Shown here: piece by piece, positions 38,562 to 49,800 of the stretch
How positions within the stretch are numbered: position 1 is the stretch's first letter
Layout of the letters: every line of letters starts with the position of its first letter
Origin: Cristatella mucedo
Lineage: Eukaryota > Bryozoa > Phylactolaemata > Cristatellidae
Assembly (NCBI GenBank): GCA_009760855.2
Contig: WPIO01000008.1
Coordinates: forward strand, 841,001-905,000
DNA: 64,000 nucleotides
Direction: 5' to 3'
The notes under the pieces: model-generated
What the model was told of the DNA's origin: nothing
Databases searched by the model: none
What the model saw: only the letters and a program-made list of their open reading frames with translations
Made by a program: the position numbers and the translations under genes

Positions 38562-40754
38562 AGCGCTGAAACTATCACTATGCTTAATATAGCATCTATA
38601 GCTTTGTTAGTGAGTCGTCCACCGACGCGGTATTTATGGTCCTCATACCAGGGCACACACAGCCTTGTTGGTGAGTATCGTGTCCATTAGGAGAGAGGAG
38701 ATGATTTCCTAGTTTGCATACATAGCTGCAACATGCAATTTCATAGTTAAAACCGAAAATTAAAGTGCTGAACTTAAATGGGTTCTTTCAAAGCTCGGCC
38801 ATGGCACCCTGCGGCAGTCCTCCGCACGAACTGTCATCGGGATGGGAAGCGAGACCTACTTGACCTACTTGCGACCGAGCTACAACCGAGCCTCCTGGCT
38901 CCAACACCACGCACTTTACTCTCATAAACCAGGCCGGCCATGCCCAGTTTACGCACCCAAGACGGCTGCCGGCGTCGATGCATCTATAGGCCTTTTCCTC
39001 TTTCTCGCCTCTGCACTCCTCCGGCAGCTCTTATATTCCATGCATGCACTGTGTTTGCACAGTCGAGCCATTGTTCGCTCCAAACAGCCACACGGCGGCT
39101 GTTTGTGGTCGCTGGACACCCCAGCAGATGCCGCCATTGCTCGCAGACATCCGGGTCATGTTTCCTCGTGCAGCTTTCTCTCTCTCTCTCTCTCTCTGCA
39201 CCGATGGACGCAGCCAGCCCTGCTGTGAAGCCATTCACCGGCCAATGGTCGAGAGAATTACGGTAGTTCATTAACGCAGCCGACAAGCAGAGCGTGGATC
39301 GTGTCCAAATACGGACAAAGAACAAGCAACCGACGTTTCCAATGTATAGTAGTCCTAAATGATTACTATTGGCTGAGCAAGCCATCGTGCATACTAATCT
39401 TAATACTACTGGCTCCTCTTCCTGCTCGCGCTCAGATCAGCCACGATCAGCCGTAGCAGGTGTTTGTGGCCTTGGCAGGGGTCTATTGGCCCCTAGGCGC
39501 GGCCAATCAGCTGTCGTCTGCAGCTCCGAAAATAGCCGGTCTCCTCTTGAGTCAGTCAGTAATGCACTGTAGGTCAAGGTTAAATCTTCCGGCACAGTGG
39601 CTGTCGAGCAGATTCAGCCAACATGCACTACAACCCGCTTTGCTGTCTCCAAAGTGACGGCCGGAGCTTCTGCATGGACCAGCTAAGTTGCCATATTGAA
39701 AAGCTACGAAATTGAATGTCGCAAAAAATTCAGGAAATGACGCAATGCCCGTCGGTAGGGAGTTCCTGGCATAATTAACTAATTGAGATAGGAGGAAATA
39801 AAAGAGCGGATGGACCTAAGCGCTAGCCAGTGCGACAGAATCTTGGAGTCGATGCGCTCCTTGAAAGGCAGCCAGTGCTGACTGGCGTGAGCAGCGGGAA
39901 AAATACGGGCAGGTACGGGCGCTTCGACAAGGTTGCCAAGGTTGCCAAGATTTGCACCCTCTGTAAGCGCGTTGTTATTGCGCGAAAAAAGCGAAAAGAC
40001 ATTCGCTGTGCATTCGCGAGAGAAGTGGTACCTGCGAGAGTTGGTTACTGACTTGGCCGGTGAAACTGTAACGGCAAAAGGCGGGGGGGGGCGGGGCGGG
40101 GCGGAGCACGGAATGCCGACGGAAGGCGGGCAAATGCCGACGTCTGGAGGGCGGACGCATCCAGCTAGCTGCGCTTAATGTCCCTAACGCACAATTTCTC
40201 ACGGGCTCCGGGACTCTGCAGGCGGACGATCTTTAAACTGATCTCAAACGCTGTCGATGAGGAGAGAGAGGAGAGTGAGAGAGGGGAGAGAGAGGAGAGA
40301 GAGAGAGGGGAGAGAAAGGTGAGAACGAGCGGAGAGAGAGAGCAGCGGAGGGAGGGGAGAGAGGGGGAGAGAGGGGATAGAGCGTGGGCTCCTGAGGTTG
40401 AGCAGGAAGAGAGGCCGAGAGAGGGGGGACTGAGAGGGAACGGAGCGAGCCAGCGTGGGCTAGCGTTTCTGCGGCTGGCCATCAGCCGGTGAGGTAATCA
40501 GGGTAATCAGGGATCGTCGGTGGGCGTGTGGGGCCGGGACATTCCAGCTAGCCCAAGGCAGCAAGTCTGCCGCGGAGACCTGCAACCCGCCTGTCAATTG
40601 CAGCTGAATGCCCGGCCGATGACCAGACCGTCCCCGCCCCCTCCGGCAATCTGGGTGGGCGGGCCCAGCCCGAGTCCCTCCCCTGTCGAGACGCTCCGTA
40701 TGCCTAATTGAAAAGAGGTCGCCGCCGCAGACGTAGGACTCGAATCCGACGGCG
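38562..40754. other. 5' flank of DPYD, no other gene recognised
   Basis: Contains a short CT run at 39,178-39,197, GC-rich sequence from about 40,080 and a purine-only tract at 40,256-40,445. The DPYD promoter and 5' UTR should lie in the last few hundred bases; no TATA box stands out. Confidence 0.5.
40256..40445 (+). repeat. Purine-rich GA tract upstream of DPYD
   Basis: About 190 bases almost entirely of A and G (GAGAGAGGAGAG-like units with GGGG), ending about 310 bases before the DPYD start codon. It may be a simple repeat or a GAGA-type promoter tract. Confidence 0.8.
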
Positions 40755-40811
40755 ATGGCCGCCGCCGCTCGTACCAACGGACACCTGAGCAAGGACGTTC
40801 CAGATATCGAG
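40755..40811 (+). CDS. DPYD: DPYD exon 1, start codon
   Basis: Starts at ATG with G at +4 and encodes 19 residues ending LSKDVPDIE, matching human LSKDSADIE. The donor GAG|GTACCG is at the conserved exon-1 boundary. The predicted N-terminus is six residues longer than human. No in-frame upstream ATG was preferred because this one gives the conserved N-terminus. Confidence 0.88.
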
Positions 40812-43800
40812 GTACCGCCGCACGCATCTGCTCGCCGGCGATTGCAGGAGGCCTGTGTGGGCCCGCGAGCTCGCGCGCCCTCCCAGCGCTCGCGAGTGCC
40901 CTGCGATTGCAGGAGGCCCGCGAGCTCGCGAGCGCCCTGGGGGAGACGACTGACGTGTGCGTTCGCCGTCTTTCGGCAGAGCTTGTTGGCGTTGAATCCA
41001 AAGGTGCAGCACTACGCTAGCGTCAAATCCACCGCCGCCACCAAGACGGCCCGGAAGCACTGGAAGCGAAACGCCGACCGGACATGCTCGGTACGCGCGT
41101 CGCCTCCCGCTCGTCGCCAAGCTCGCGTTGCGTCTCGATGCCGCGCTGAGATCGTGCGTGGCTCCGGGTACTCGCCAGCTCAAGATCGCTCCCGCGAGAC
41201 TCGGCTGGCGGCGGCACCCCCTACTGTACAGATATAGTCGCTGATGCTGCCACGGCTTGGCAGCGAGCCCAGAGGCACAACCCCACCTTCCACCACCCGC
41301 CTCACCCCTGCGATGTTTATTTACAACGCCGCTCGGCTGAATGGCGGCGCTGCTGGCGGCCGGCGTTTGGGCCGCCTTCGGTAGGGCGGTAGTTGTTGTG
41401 GGGGCGTGAGGATCGGTGCACCGTACGTGCGACCACTCTGCCCCGCCCACGCCTGGGCCGGCCGGACGCCGAAGGAAGGATTCCGCCGCTAGACTTGCAG
41501 GTCATCGCGCGCTCCTCCGTCGCCTCCGTCGCCGCTCGTCGCCGCACCCGCCAGGCAGGCAGCGGTAGCCAACGGCTGCTCTTCCCCACAATAGGTCGCC
41601 GCCATTCTCGCCAGGACGCCGATGGGCGTGGCTGGTAGCGCGGCATCCAGGGTCGCAGCCTTGCATAAGCGCCCGCAAACAACACGCCCACCCGTTCGTG
41701 GAAGCGGTTCCGACCATGAATACGTGCGAAGTTCCTGGCTGTACCTGCAGTAGCGAAGTACCTGGCAGGGCTGCTGAGGGGAGTCTACCACTGCAAAGTC
41801 GCTGCAGCAGAAGACGGGAAGAGAGCGTTGGCGTCGTCGGCAGATGGCCCGACGCGCCCCTTCGCGGTCGGACACCCCCTCACGTGGCTTCAAGTAGGCA
41901 ATCATTTATTGCCCTCTGCTAGCGTTGGGGGGATAGGACTCTAGCCCTGCCTACTGCAGCCGCTTTCGCGAATCAGGTGACATTTCCTTGACCTTGATGG
42001 CATCGCGTGCGAAAGTACAGTTTCGCGAGGCGTGCTAAAACAATTCTGTTGCCGCTTGTTCGTGCTCTGTACTGTCCCCACCAAAAAAGAGCGTGAAATC
42101 ATACAGACGTATGTCATATGTTGAGGAGTACAGTGTACCGCCGCAATCGGGCACATGCGTTCGCCATCGTATCGAGGCACCTGTGTCCTGATGCAATGAG
42201 GCACCGGCTGTGCTGCAGCAGTATGCCGGCTCTCATTCGTTTCCAGCGTTGAGAAACGATTTGAATTGCCGCCATCGTCATTCTCGATTATAGAGCGCAA
42301 AATAGCTGTCGCGAGCGTTTTTCAAGGTTTAATGGTGGCTGCCGAATATCGCTCTTTACGGCTTCGAGGGGGAATTCGCTCTGCCTTGACTCTCGTTGGA
42401 AGCTACGAGTAAACCTCGTTTGCCGCCTCACATCACTCTCGCCGGGGTGAGGCATGACGTGCATGTAGGGCTGCTATGACCGCGAAACCCTTCCCAGCTC
42501 GAGCAGCTGCACAACGCATGCTCAATGCGCAAAATCCTGAAGCTCGCAGTACAACACGACATTCTGCACGCAGCTCTGACAGCAACACCGTATTAGAAAA
42601 AGCACAACGATAGCTGTACATTAGGACCAATACGACAGGTCACTTCCAGCCGACTCACTAGCAGGCTCACAGCAGCTTTCTCTCAGCACTAGGACTCACC
42701 ACCGACCGACAGACCTTTGCTGCAAAAGAGCGACTTCGGCCTGGACCGTGCCTTTTATATAATGGCCAGTTCATAAATCATGACACAATCTCGTTCTTAC
42801 ATGACAATACATCTCGCTGTTTTTAAGCCTCGGCTTATTTCAGCGATTTCAGGAGCGGTTTAGTTCTAATTCAGCGGGCAAAGCTCGCAGTTCGCAATCG
42901 AGGTTTAGCTGTCGCTGGGGGATTACAGTTTTAGTGCACTGAACGCGAGCGCGGCGTCGAGCTTTCGCGCGACCCTGACCTTCCCTTGAACCTACGCGGC
43001 TCTGACGCAGCGCACTCGGAGTTTTCGTCGCACCGGCCAGCCTGTCGTGAGGGCAGCGCTTTGCGATCCACTCGAGACGTTGCGAGACAGGAGAAGCGCG
43101 CGACCGGCGCCACCTGGCGACCATCGCTTTCTCGTTCCCTTTAGTCGTGCACGTCGCTGGAGAACAACTTTGACGACATAAAGCATACCACCCTCAGCGA
43201 AAGAGGTGCCCTCCGAGAGGCCATCAGGTTTGGTCACGGCGGCGGCGGCGCAGCGCCTGAACAGCTTCCGCCGCCTCGCGAATGAGCCGCTGCGAAGGCA
43301 CGCCGATGGGTTATCCGCCGCACCCCACCCCCCGTTCCCACCCACCCCCCGATCGGCTAGCCCGGCCCCGCGATGCTGCGTCGCTTGGCGGCGACGCCTA
43401 CGCTCGCCGGCCAGCTAGCAGGCCGGACAAAGGTGACGCCGCAGCCGCCACGGCTCGCTTCGCCCCCTGAAGTTAGCTAGCGCTCTCCGCACTCGATGGA
43501 CTCTGCTGCCGGCGGCCATTGCAATGGCCGCCCGCCTGCCAACGCCTGGTGCTCCGCGTCGCCGGGTTCCGAGCTTCGCTCGATAGGTCGCCGTAGCGCC
43601 GAAGGCGATGGTCGCTGCCGCTGCCGCTGCCGCCGCCGCGGGGTAACGCCCGGCCATGACCTTGCAGATGCCTGAAGTGCGCCGACGCGCCATGTCAGAA
43701 AAGCTGCCCGACGCAGCTGGACGTCAAGTCGTTCATCACCAGCATTTCCAACCGGGTGAGACCACAGCGCTGCAGCACAGCGTCGCCCGCCGCCGGCCTC

Positions 43801-46800
43801 TGCGTGCGTCGCGGCGGCGGCCGACTCTGCCGTGTAGGAGGCGGGGTGGGGCGGAGGCAGGAGCTGTCGCTCGCTCGCTGTGGCTCGGTGCAGCTCGGCC
43901 TTATTGCGGCGGCGGAGCGCTGCGAAGTCGCTGCGCACGTTGCACGTTGGCTGTCCGCGCTCGTTGCCACGCGCCGGCTTTGCTGGCTATCCCTTGAGCC
44001 TCTGCCGTCGCATAGCGTGCAAACGGTCTTGCGTGTTTTGAATGGCGCTAATAACGGGCATCTGCGGGCTCGCCCGCCCGCCCGCCGCAAGCAGCTGACG
44101 TCCGGCGCGCCCGCAGAACAGCAATCGCTGACAGCCTCAGCGATGGGCTCTGCGCCGCCCGCCGCCGCGCTGGCTGCACTCTTCGGTGTTGCCGTCGCCG
44201 CGCGCGTTCACTCGCTTGACCGATCTATCCGCCTGAGCGATCCACGAGTGGCTGCGCGCGAGCGATGGCGCCTGACGTGCGATCGGCATCGGACCGCCGA
44301 ACGAGGCTTTAGGCTCTTAGTGTGGCAGGGGCGGGGCGAGTGCGTGCGAGCGTTCGGTCGCCTCGCTCTCGGCCTCTCGTAGGCGGCGTGGAGCGTAGAG
44401 GAGAGTGTCGTGGTTTGTGGGAGGGAATGACGAAGCAATGCAAGGAGGAAATCGATCGAAGTGCTATAGGAGAGAGACGGGCGTAGTTGAGAAGTCGGCA
44501 AGCACGCGGACTTGGCCCCTGCTGATTGTCAGGAAGTCGTCAGGGCGCATCTGTTTAGCCCTGTCCGCCCATCGCACGCCCAACGTCGGTCGTCGGATGG
44601 CCGCGTCGAGGTCAGCTGCGGGCCCGAAATTGTTCGGTGGCGTCGCGTTCGGAGTGTCGCGCGCAAGTGCTCGCGGCATCGAGGAGCGACCCCACCACCC
44701 CCCCCCCAGACGCGCCAGAGCAACACGCTGAGCTGAGCGAATGTCCGGTGCAGCGCGTACGCTCCTGGTTCTCGTCGGTCTCGTCGCTCGCTGCGATGCA
44801 CAACGCGCCGAGTAGTAGGAGAAGGGGCGCGGTTTGTAGGGGGCGCGGTTGATGAATTGCAGCAGTTTCGCAGAAATCGCAGCGCTTTCTGTCGAGACCG
44901 CTCGGCTGCGCGGCCGTCCCGACGGTAGTTCCGCTTCCGCCCTCGGTCGCTCCCGCGGTAGGGCTGGCGCGGCCCATCCGGTCGGCGTGCCGTCGTCTCA
45001 GCGAGCTCCAGCGCCGCTCGCGCGCGAAAGGTCAGCGGGGCATCGCGACGGCGAGTGGCGCGCGTTTTGCAGAACTACTACGGGTCGGCGAAGGCGATTT
45101 TCTCCGACAACCCGCTCGGCCTGACGTGCGGCATGGTGTGTCCGACCAGCGACCTGTGCGTCGGCGGCTGCAATCTGTACGCGTCCGAGGAGGGACCGAT
45201 CAACATCGGCGGCCTGCAGCAGTTCTCGACCGACGTGAGTGCAGCGTCGCGTCGACGCCGCTGGGCCGCGAAAGCCGCGACGTCGACGAAGCCGGCGGCG
45301 CCGGTGGCTGCCACTTGAGCGTCTCTGGCGAGCAGTGGTCGTCCGTCCCGTCCACGATGGGCGGGCGGTCGAGCCGCCCGTGGTGTCGGCGCGGCGCCAA
45401 AAAAATATAGAGGAAAAGCTTCGTTCGCCAGATCTTCCGGAAGATGGGCTTGCGACAGATTCGCGACCCGCAGCTGGACGTGGACAAGCTGCCCGAGTCG
45501 TATCGCGCCAGGATCGCTCTGATTGGCTGCGGACCGGCCAGCGTCAGTTGCGCCACCTACCTCGCGCGCATGGGCTACACGGACCTCACCGTATTTGAGA
45601 AGAACGAGTTTCTTGGCGGTCTGAGGTAGGCGCCAGAACACGTGCACATTTCTCCCACGCCACCGTCTCCCTCCCGTCTCGGCGCGCCGCCACCGCCGCT
45701 GCGTCTCAGGCTAGCGACGCGGCGGCGGCGAGAAAGACACTCGCAGAGTGTCGCGGGTTGAGCGGCTTCGAGCTTCGCAGCGGGCAATTCTTCTGGAATA
45801 CCGTCTGCTGCGAACGGAAGGAGTGGAGACCGCCGTCAAGGCTCATCGGCCGCTTGAAGGAAATGCGTCAACGGAAAACCTCGCGCGAAGCGACGCGGTG
45901 GGTGGGTGGGGAGCGTAGAGGAAGGGTGCTGCTGGTCGCGAGGCTGCCGACTCAACTGATCTTGATGACTTTTCTTCTTGCGTCCGATTTCCTATCATTC
46001 ACGAGACGACACGTTCCCAGCATGTACGGTGGGTGACGATGCGTTTCCAGCGCTCGCTAGCTGCTCGTCGGCTTTGACATCACGCTCGCCTGCAGCTTAT
46101 CATTTGAGACGGGGGAGGGGAGTTTTCGGCTGCAGGCGTCGACCCTCATCGAACCGACTGCCAAGTGTCCACAAGTCGCGCAATGGGATGCGCCACATGC
46201 CTAAATAAGCACCAGCGTGTCCCCCTTCAGTGGGATTGGCCTTCACCTTCCGTCAGGTCAAGGCTCGATTAGCCAGCGTACGCCTACGTCGATTGCCCGC
46301 TCCGCGAGCCTCGCGCGGCGGCGGCGGAGCACTTTGAACGGACCCCCAAGTGTCCGAGTGGCCACGCGATGCTCCGCGTGCCAATGGCGTACGAATACGT
46401 CGACTCTTCCCTTACTCTGCGCTTGCTCTGCTTCGCGCTTGGTCTGCACGCATTTTTTTCCAGATCGCGATTTGCGAAGCGTTCGCTGCCGCCGGGCGTT
46501 ACCTGCAGCGGCTTTGTGATTTATTTTTTTCTCAACGTTGGTTCTTTTGCGACTTTTGCCCGCCTTAACAGCACGTCCGAAATACCGCAGTACCGCTTGC
46601 CGTTCGAAGTCGTACACTTCGAAGTAGAACTCATGAAAGATCTCGGCGTCAAGGCAAGCTGCGCACGCGCCGCCGCACGCCGTCCGAGAGGCTTTCGCCT
46701 CGCGGCGATCGCTGCCCGCTTTTCGCGCGTCCCTTCTCCCCCCTCCCTTCCGTCCTCTCTTTCCTACCCCTCCTCCGAACAAGAGCGCTTCGCGTAGGCG

Positions 46801-49800
46801 TCGCGCTTTCAGCTCGACGCGTTCGCTTTCCGCCACCTCAGGTTGTCTGCGGAAGAGGCCTCGGCAAAGACGGCTTGACCCTGGAGTCGCTCCGACAGGA
46901 TGGCTACGAGGCAATCTTTGTGGGAATCGGTAGAGCCGCCCGCCCCGCCCCGCGGCTAATCGTCGGCTGCCCAAAAAGTTCGCTCGCTTCGCCATTTGCC
47001 GAGCGGCGGCCGCTGACGCTCGATTCGGTATCGCAGGCTTGCCCAACCCAAACGTGCTGGACATATTCGGTGGCCTGACGCAGGAGATGGGCTTCTGGAC
47101 GTCCAAGACCTTCTTGCCCATCGTAGCGGCTGCCAGCAAGCCAGGTGAGTCAGCACCCGCCCGCCGCCGCCGCCGCGACGGTACGCCCGTGCGTCGTCGT
47201 CTTTGCCTGCTGACCCTGTGCATGTCACCCCTAACTGTAGCGGCGCGCGATGGCGGCGCGATGAAGAGCGAAGCCCCTACAAAGGTTGTCGACGACGGCT
47301 GTATTATACGATCTAGCAGCCGTCGTGCGTGCTGCTCCGGAGCACGAGGCGTTACGTGAGAGAGGAGAGTGGATAGCGTGCGTGCAGGCCGACGCACAAG
47401 CAGAATGTGAATTTCGCGGCAAGGAACGAGTCACGTGCCGGCAAGGAGCGTTCCCGTTGGGCGGACTGAACGTTTGCTGGGGGGCGGAACCACGTGACGG
47501 CGATCACACGCCCACATAACCATATTATTCATTTTGTTTGTTTTTCAAGCATGATTTTACTTACCATTCAATTGCATTTCACTTTGCAGCAAATTTAAAG
47601 CGCCTAGAAAGCGATTAAGTTCTCTGAGGGCGCTTTATCAATTGCATTATTATTATTATTATTACGCGCGACGCTTCCCCTCGCTCGCACTATCCCCCTG
47701 CCGCCCGTGTGCCCGGATGTAGGGATGTGCAGATGCAAGAGCCGCCTGCCCAACCTGCACGGCAGGGTCGTCGTGCTCGGCGCCGGCGACACGGCCTTCG
47801 ACTGCGCAACGTCGGCACTGCGCTGCGGCGCGAAGAAAGTGTACGTCGCATTCAGGAAAGGCTTCACGAACGTGCGCGCCGTTCCCGAGGAGGTGAGCTC
47901 TCGCCGCCAGCGCCGCGCCGCCGCCGCTCTCCAGTTCGCCATGCCCCGTCCTGTTCGTTCGACGGGTGCTCCCGACGACGCCGTCTGCTTCTCGTCAATT
48001 GCAAGCGATAGGCCCACAGTCCTGTGCCTTCGTTTGACGGAGTTGTCGCCGTCTGCCGTGTTGCGACCGCTCTTTTATGGATTGGTCCGTTGGCTGGTCA
48101 GACTCAAGCTTGAAAGCGAGTCGCCATTTAGTCAGCGTAACGTACTGTAATTTATCTGCATCTGTAATGTATCTCCGTCAAGGAATTATGCTTAATGCGA
48201 CGTACCTCCGTCCGTCACACTATGTGCACAGCTACGAGGACTAAGCGGGCGTTACGAAGAAGAAATATGGAGCACTCAAAGTAAGCCTAGGCGGTATTTA
48301 TAGTGTTCATGCACTAGCCAACAGACTTCGTTTCACGAAACAAACAGAAAGTGAGAAGCATTGCTGAGTCAGGAGGGAGGAACTGATGTAGCGAGGAACT
48401 GACGTAGCGCGGGAGTAGCAATGTCTCGCTGGTTTTGCCCGGTGATTTTTCAAGGTGCTCGCCTCGAACCAAGGTAAAAGTGAATGTATTTTTTGATGAC
48501 CGTGGGCTCGAGGGCTCGAGCCCTATGGCGCATGGGAAGCGCCTGAATAGAGATTAAGTTCTCATAGGGCGCTCTATGAAGGAATTATTTTTTTAGCAGC
48601 CAAGTACGGCTAGATAAAAAAAAATCCTAGCTGATTAAACAGCCTCTTTTGTATAGCGACAGAAGAGCCTTTGCGGCTATCACCACCGCTTGCAGTGGCG
48701 ATAAAGAATCGCCCACCGCAGGAATCGAACCCACGACCTCGGGACCGAGGTCGTAAAAGCAACCACCTTACCTAGTGTGCCATCAAGGATGTGGCACAGT
48801 CGGCAGCATAGTAGATGTCATTGCGTAAGGATTTCGGAAGCGAGCTTCTACGCCAGCCAAAATCGAGAAAGGTTTATGGGCGCTAGCTGCTTACAGAGAC
48901 GCATTACGGGAGTTATCTCCTCATCCGCAGCTAGAAAATTCGCCGCCAAAAATGAAATTGAAAAATTCACAACAGCGTATGTCACCAACGTTCGTCGCTG
49001 GTAATTCGGCACCCGCTGCGCTGGCTCTTGTGTTCTTCGCAGATATCCTGAAATTTCCGTGATTTTCGTGATGACTCATTGAGTTGTGAGTTCACCAGAG
49101 CGAACCTGAGCCGGCGCTCAAGCGTAGTCACTGCTTCGCTGTGTGAAACGGAGCAAATCGGTCCGAACTGAGGAGAGCGAAACTTACTGCAATGAATGGA
49201 GAATACCGTACGTGACAAGTGGACATGCCTCCTCGGAGAGGCGAGACTTCGCTCGCGCGAGACGTACGGGCTCCGAGCCTTGCTTGGCTCGGCGGTTCTG
49301 GCGGCCAGGCTTACATCGGCAATCGGCAATTTTTTGGAGGATACAGGTAGACACCGCCGGGCCGGGGCCGGGGCCGGGTTTCTCTGCTTTTATTCGTTGG
49401 AATGCTGGGCGACACGAAAAGAACTCTGCTGCATGCGATGCTATGCAACGACTCGTAATTGGTGCACGCCGAAAACCTACAAGCAGCTTACGCTTCCAGC
49501 ATGCCAAGCGATAACCAATCGATCACTGTAGCTGAGATTAAATGCAACCTGGCAGCCGAAGCGCAGTGTAATCCGAGTCCGAGCTCAAATGCTCGCTGTA
49601 TCGCTGACCGTAACGTGGCGCGAGTCAGTAGCGTTTTTGCTCGAGAGATTATCTCAGGAAGAACGACCGTCATCATCTAAAGCTGGCTACACATTCGGGT
49701 ACTGGACATTCTGCATGCTTCTGCACCTTCTCGAAGAGTTCGACGACAACTGAACACATTCCGCCATAGTTCGCGTCGAAACCGCGGCTATGGCGGAAAT

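Larger units (their letters stand above)
48155..48905 (-). mobile_element. Antisense LINE-B 3' region with two SINEs inside
   Basis: LINE-B 3' UTR at 48,155-48,427 (GTAATGTATCTCCG, AAAGTGAGAAGCATTGCTGA) resumes at 48,788 (GATGTGGCACAGTCGGCAGC, compare 29,130). Two SINEs fill the gap. Lies in DPYD intron 10. Confidence 0.72.

Noticed and set aside
40704-41450. A 248-codon minus-strand open frame
   Set aside because: It is antisense to DPYD exons 1-2, with arginine/alanine-rich sequence typical of GC-rich shadows.
46649-46654. A normal GT donor for DPYD exon 7
   Set aside because: It would delete the conserved Val-Lys and change the exon length from 82 bases; the GC donor keeps both.
46258-47397. 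A 379-codon minus-strand open frame
   Set aside because: It is the antisense shadow of DPYD exons 7-9 and GC-rich introns; the plus strand holds conserved exons with splice sites.
48603-48787. A tRNA gene, from the A- and B-box-like sequences
   Set aside because: The same unit recurs with a long non-tRNA body and T-run at several loci and does not fold into a clear cloverleaf by eye; it is a SINE.
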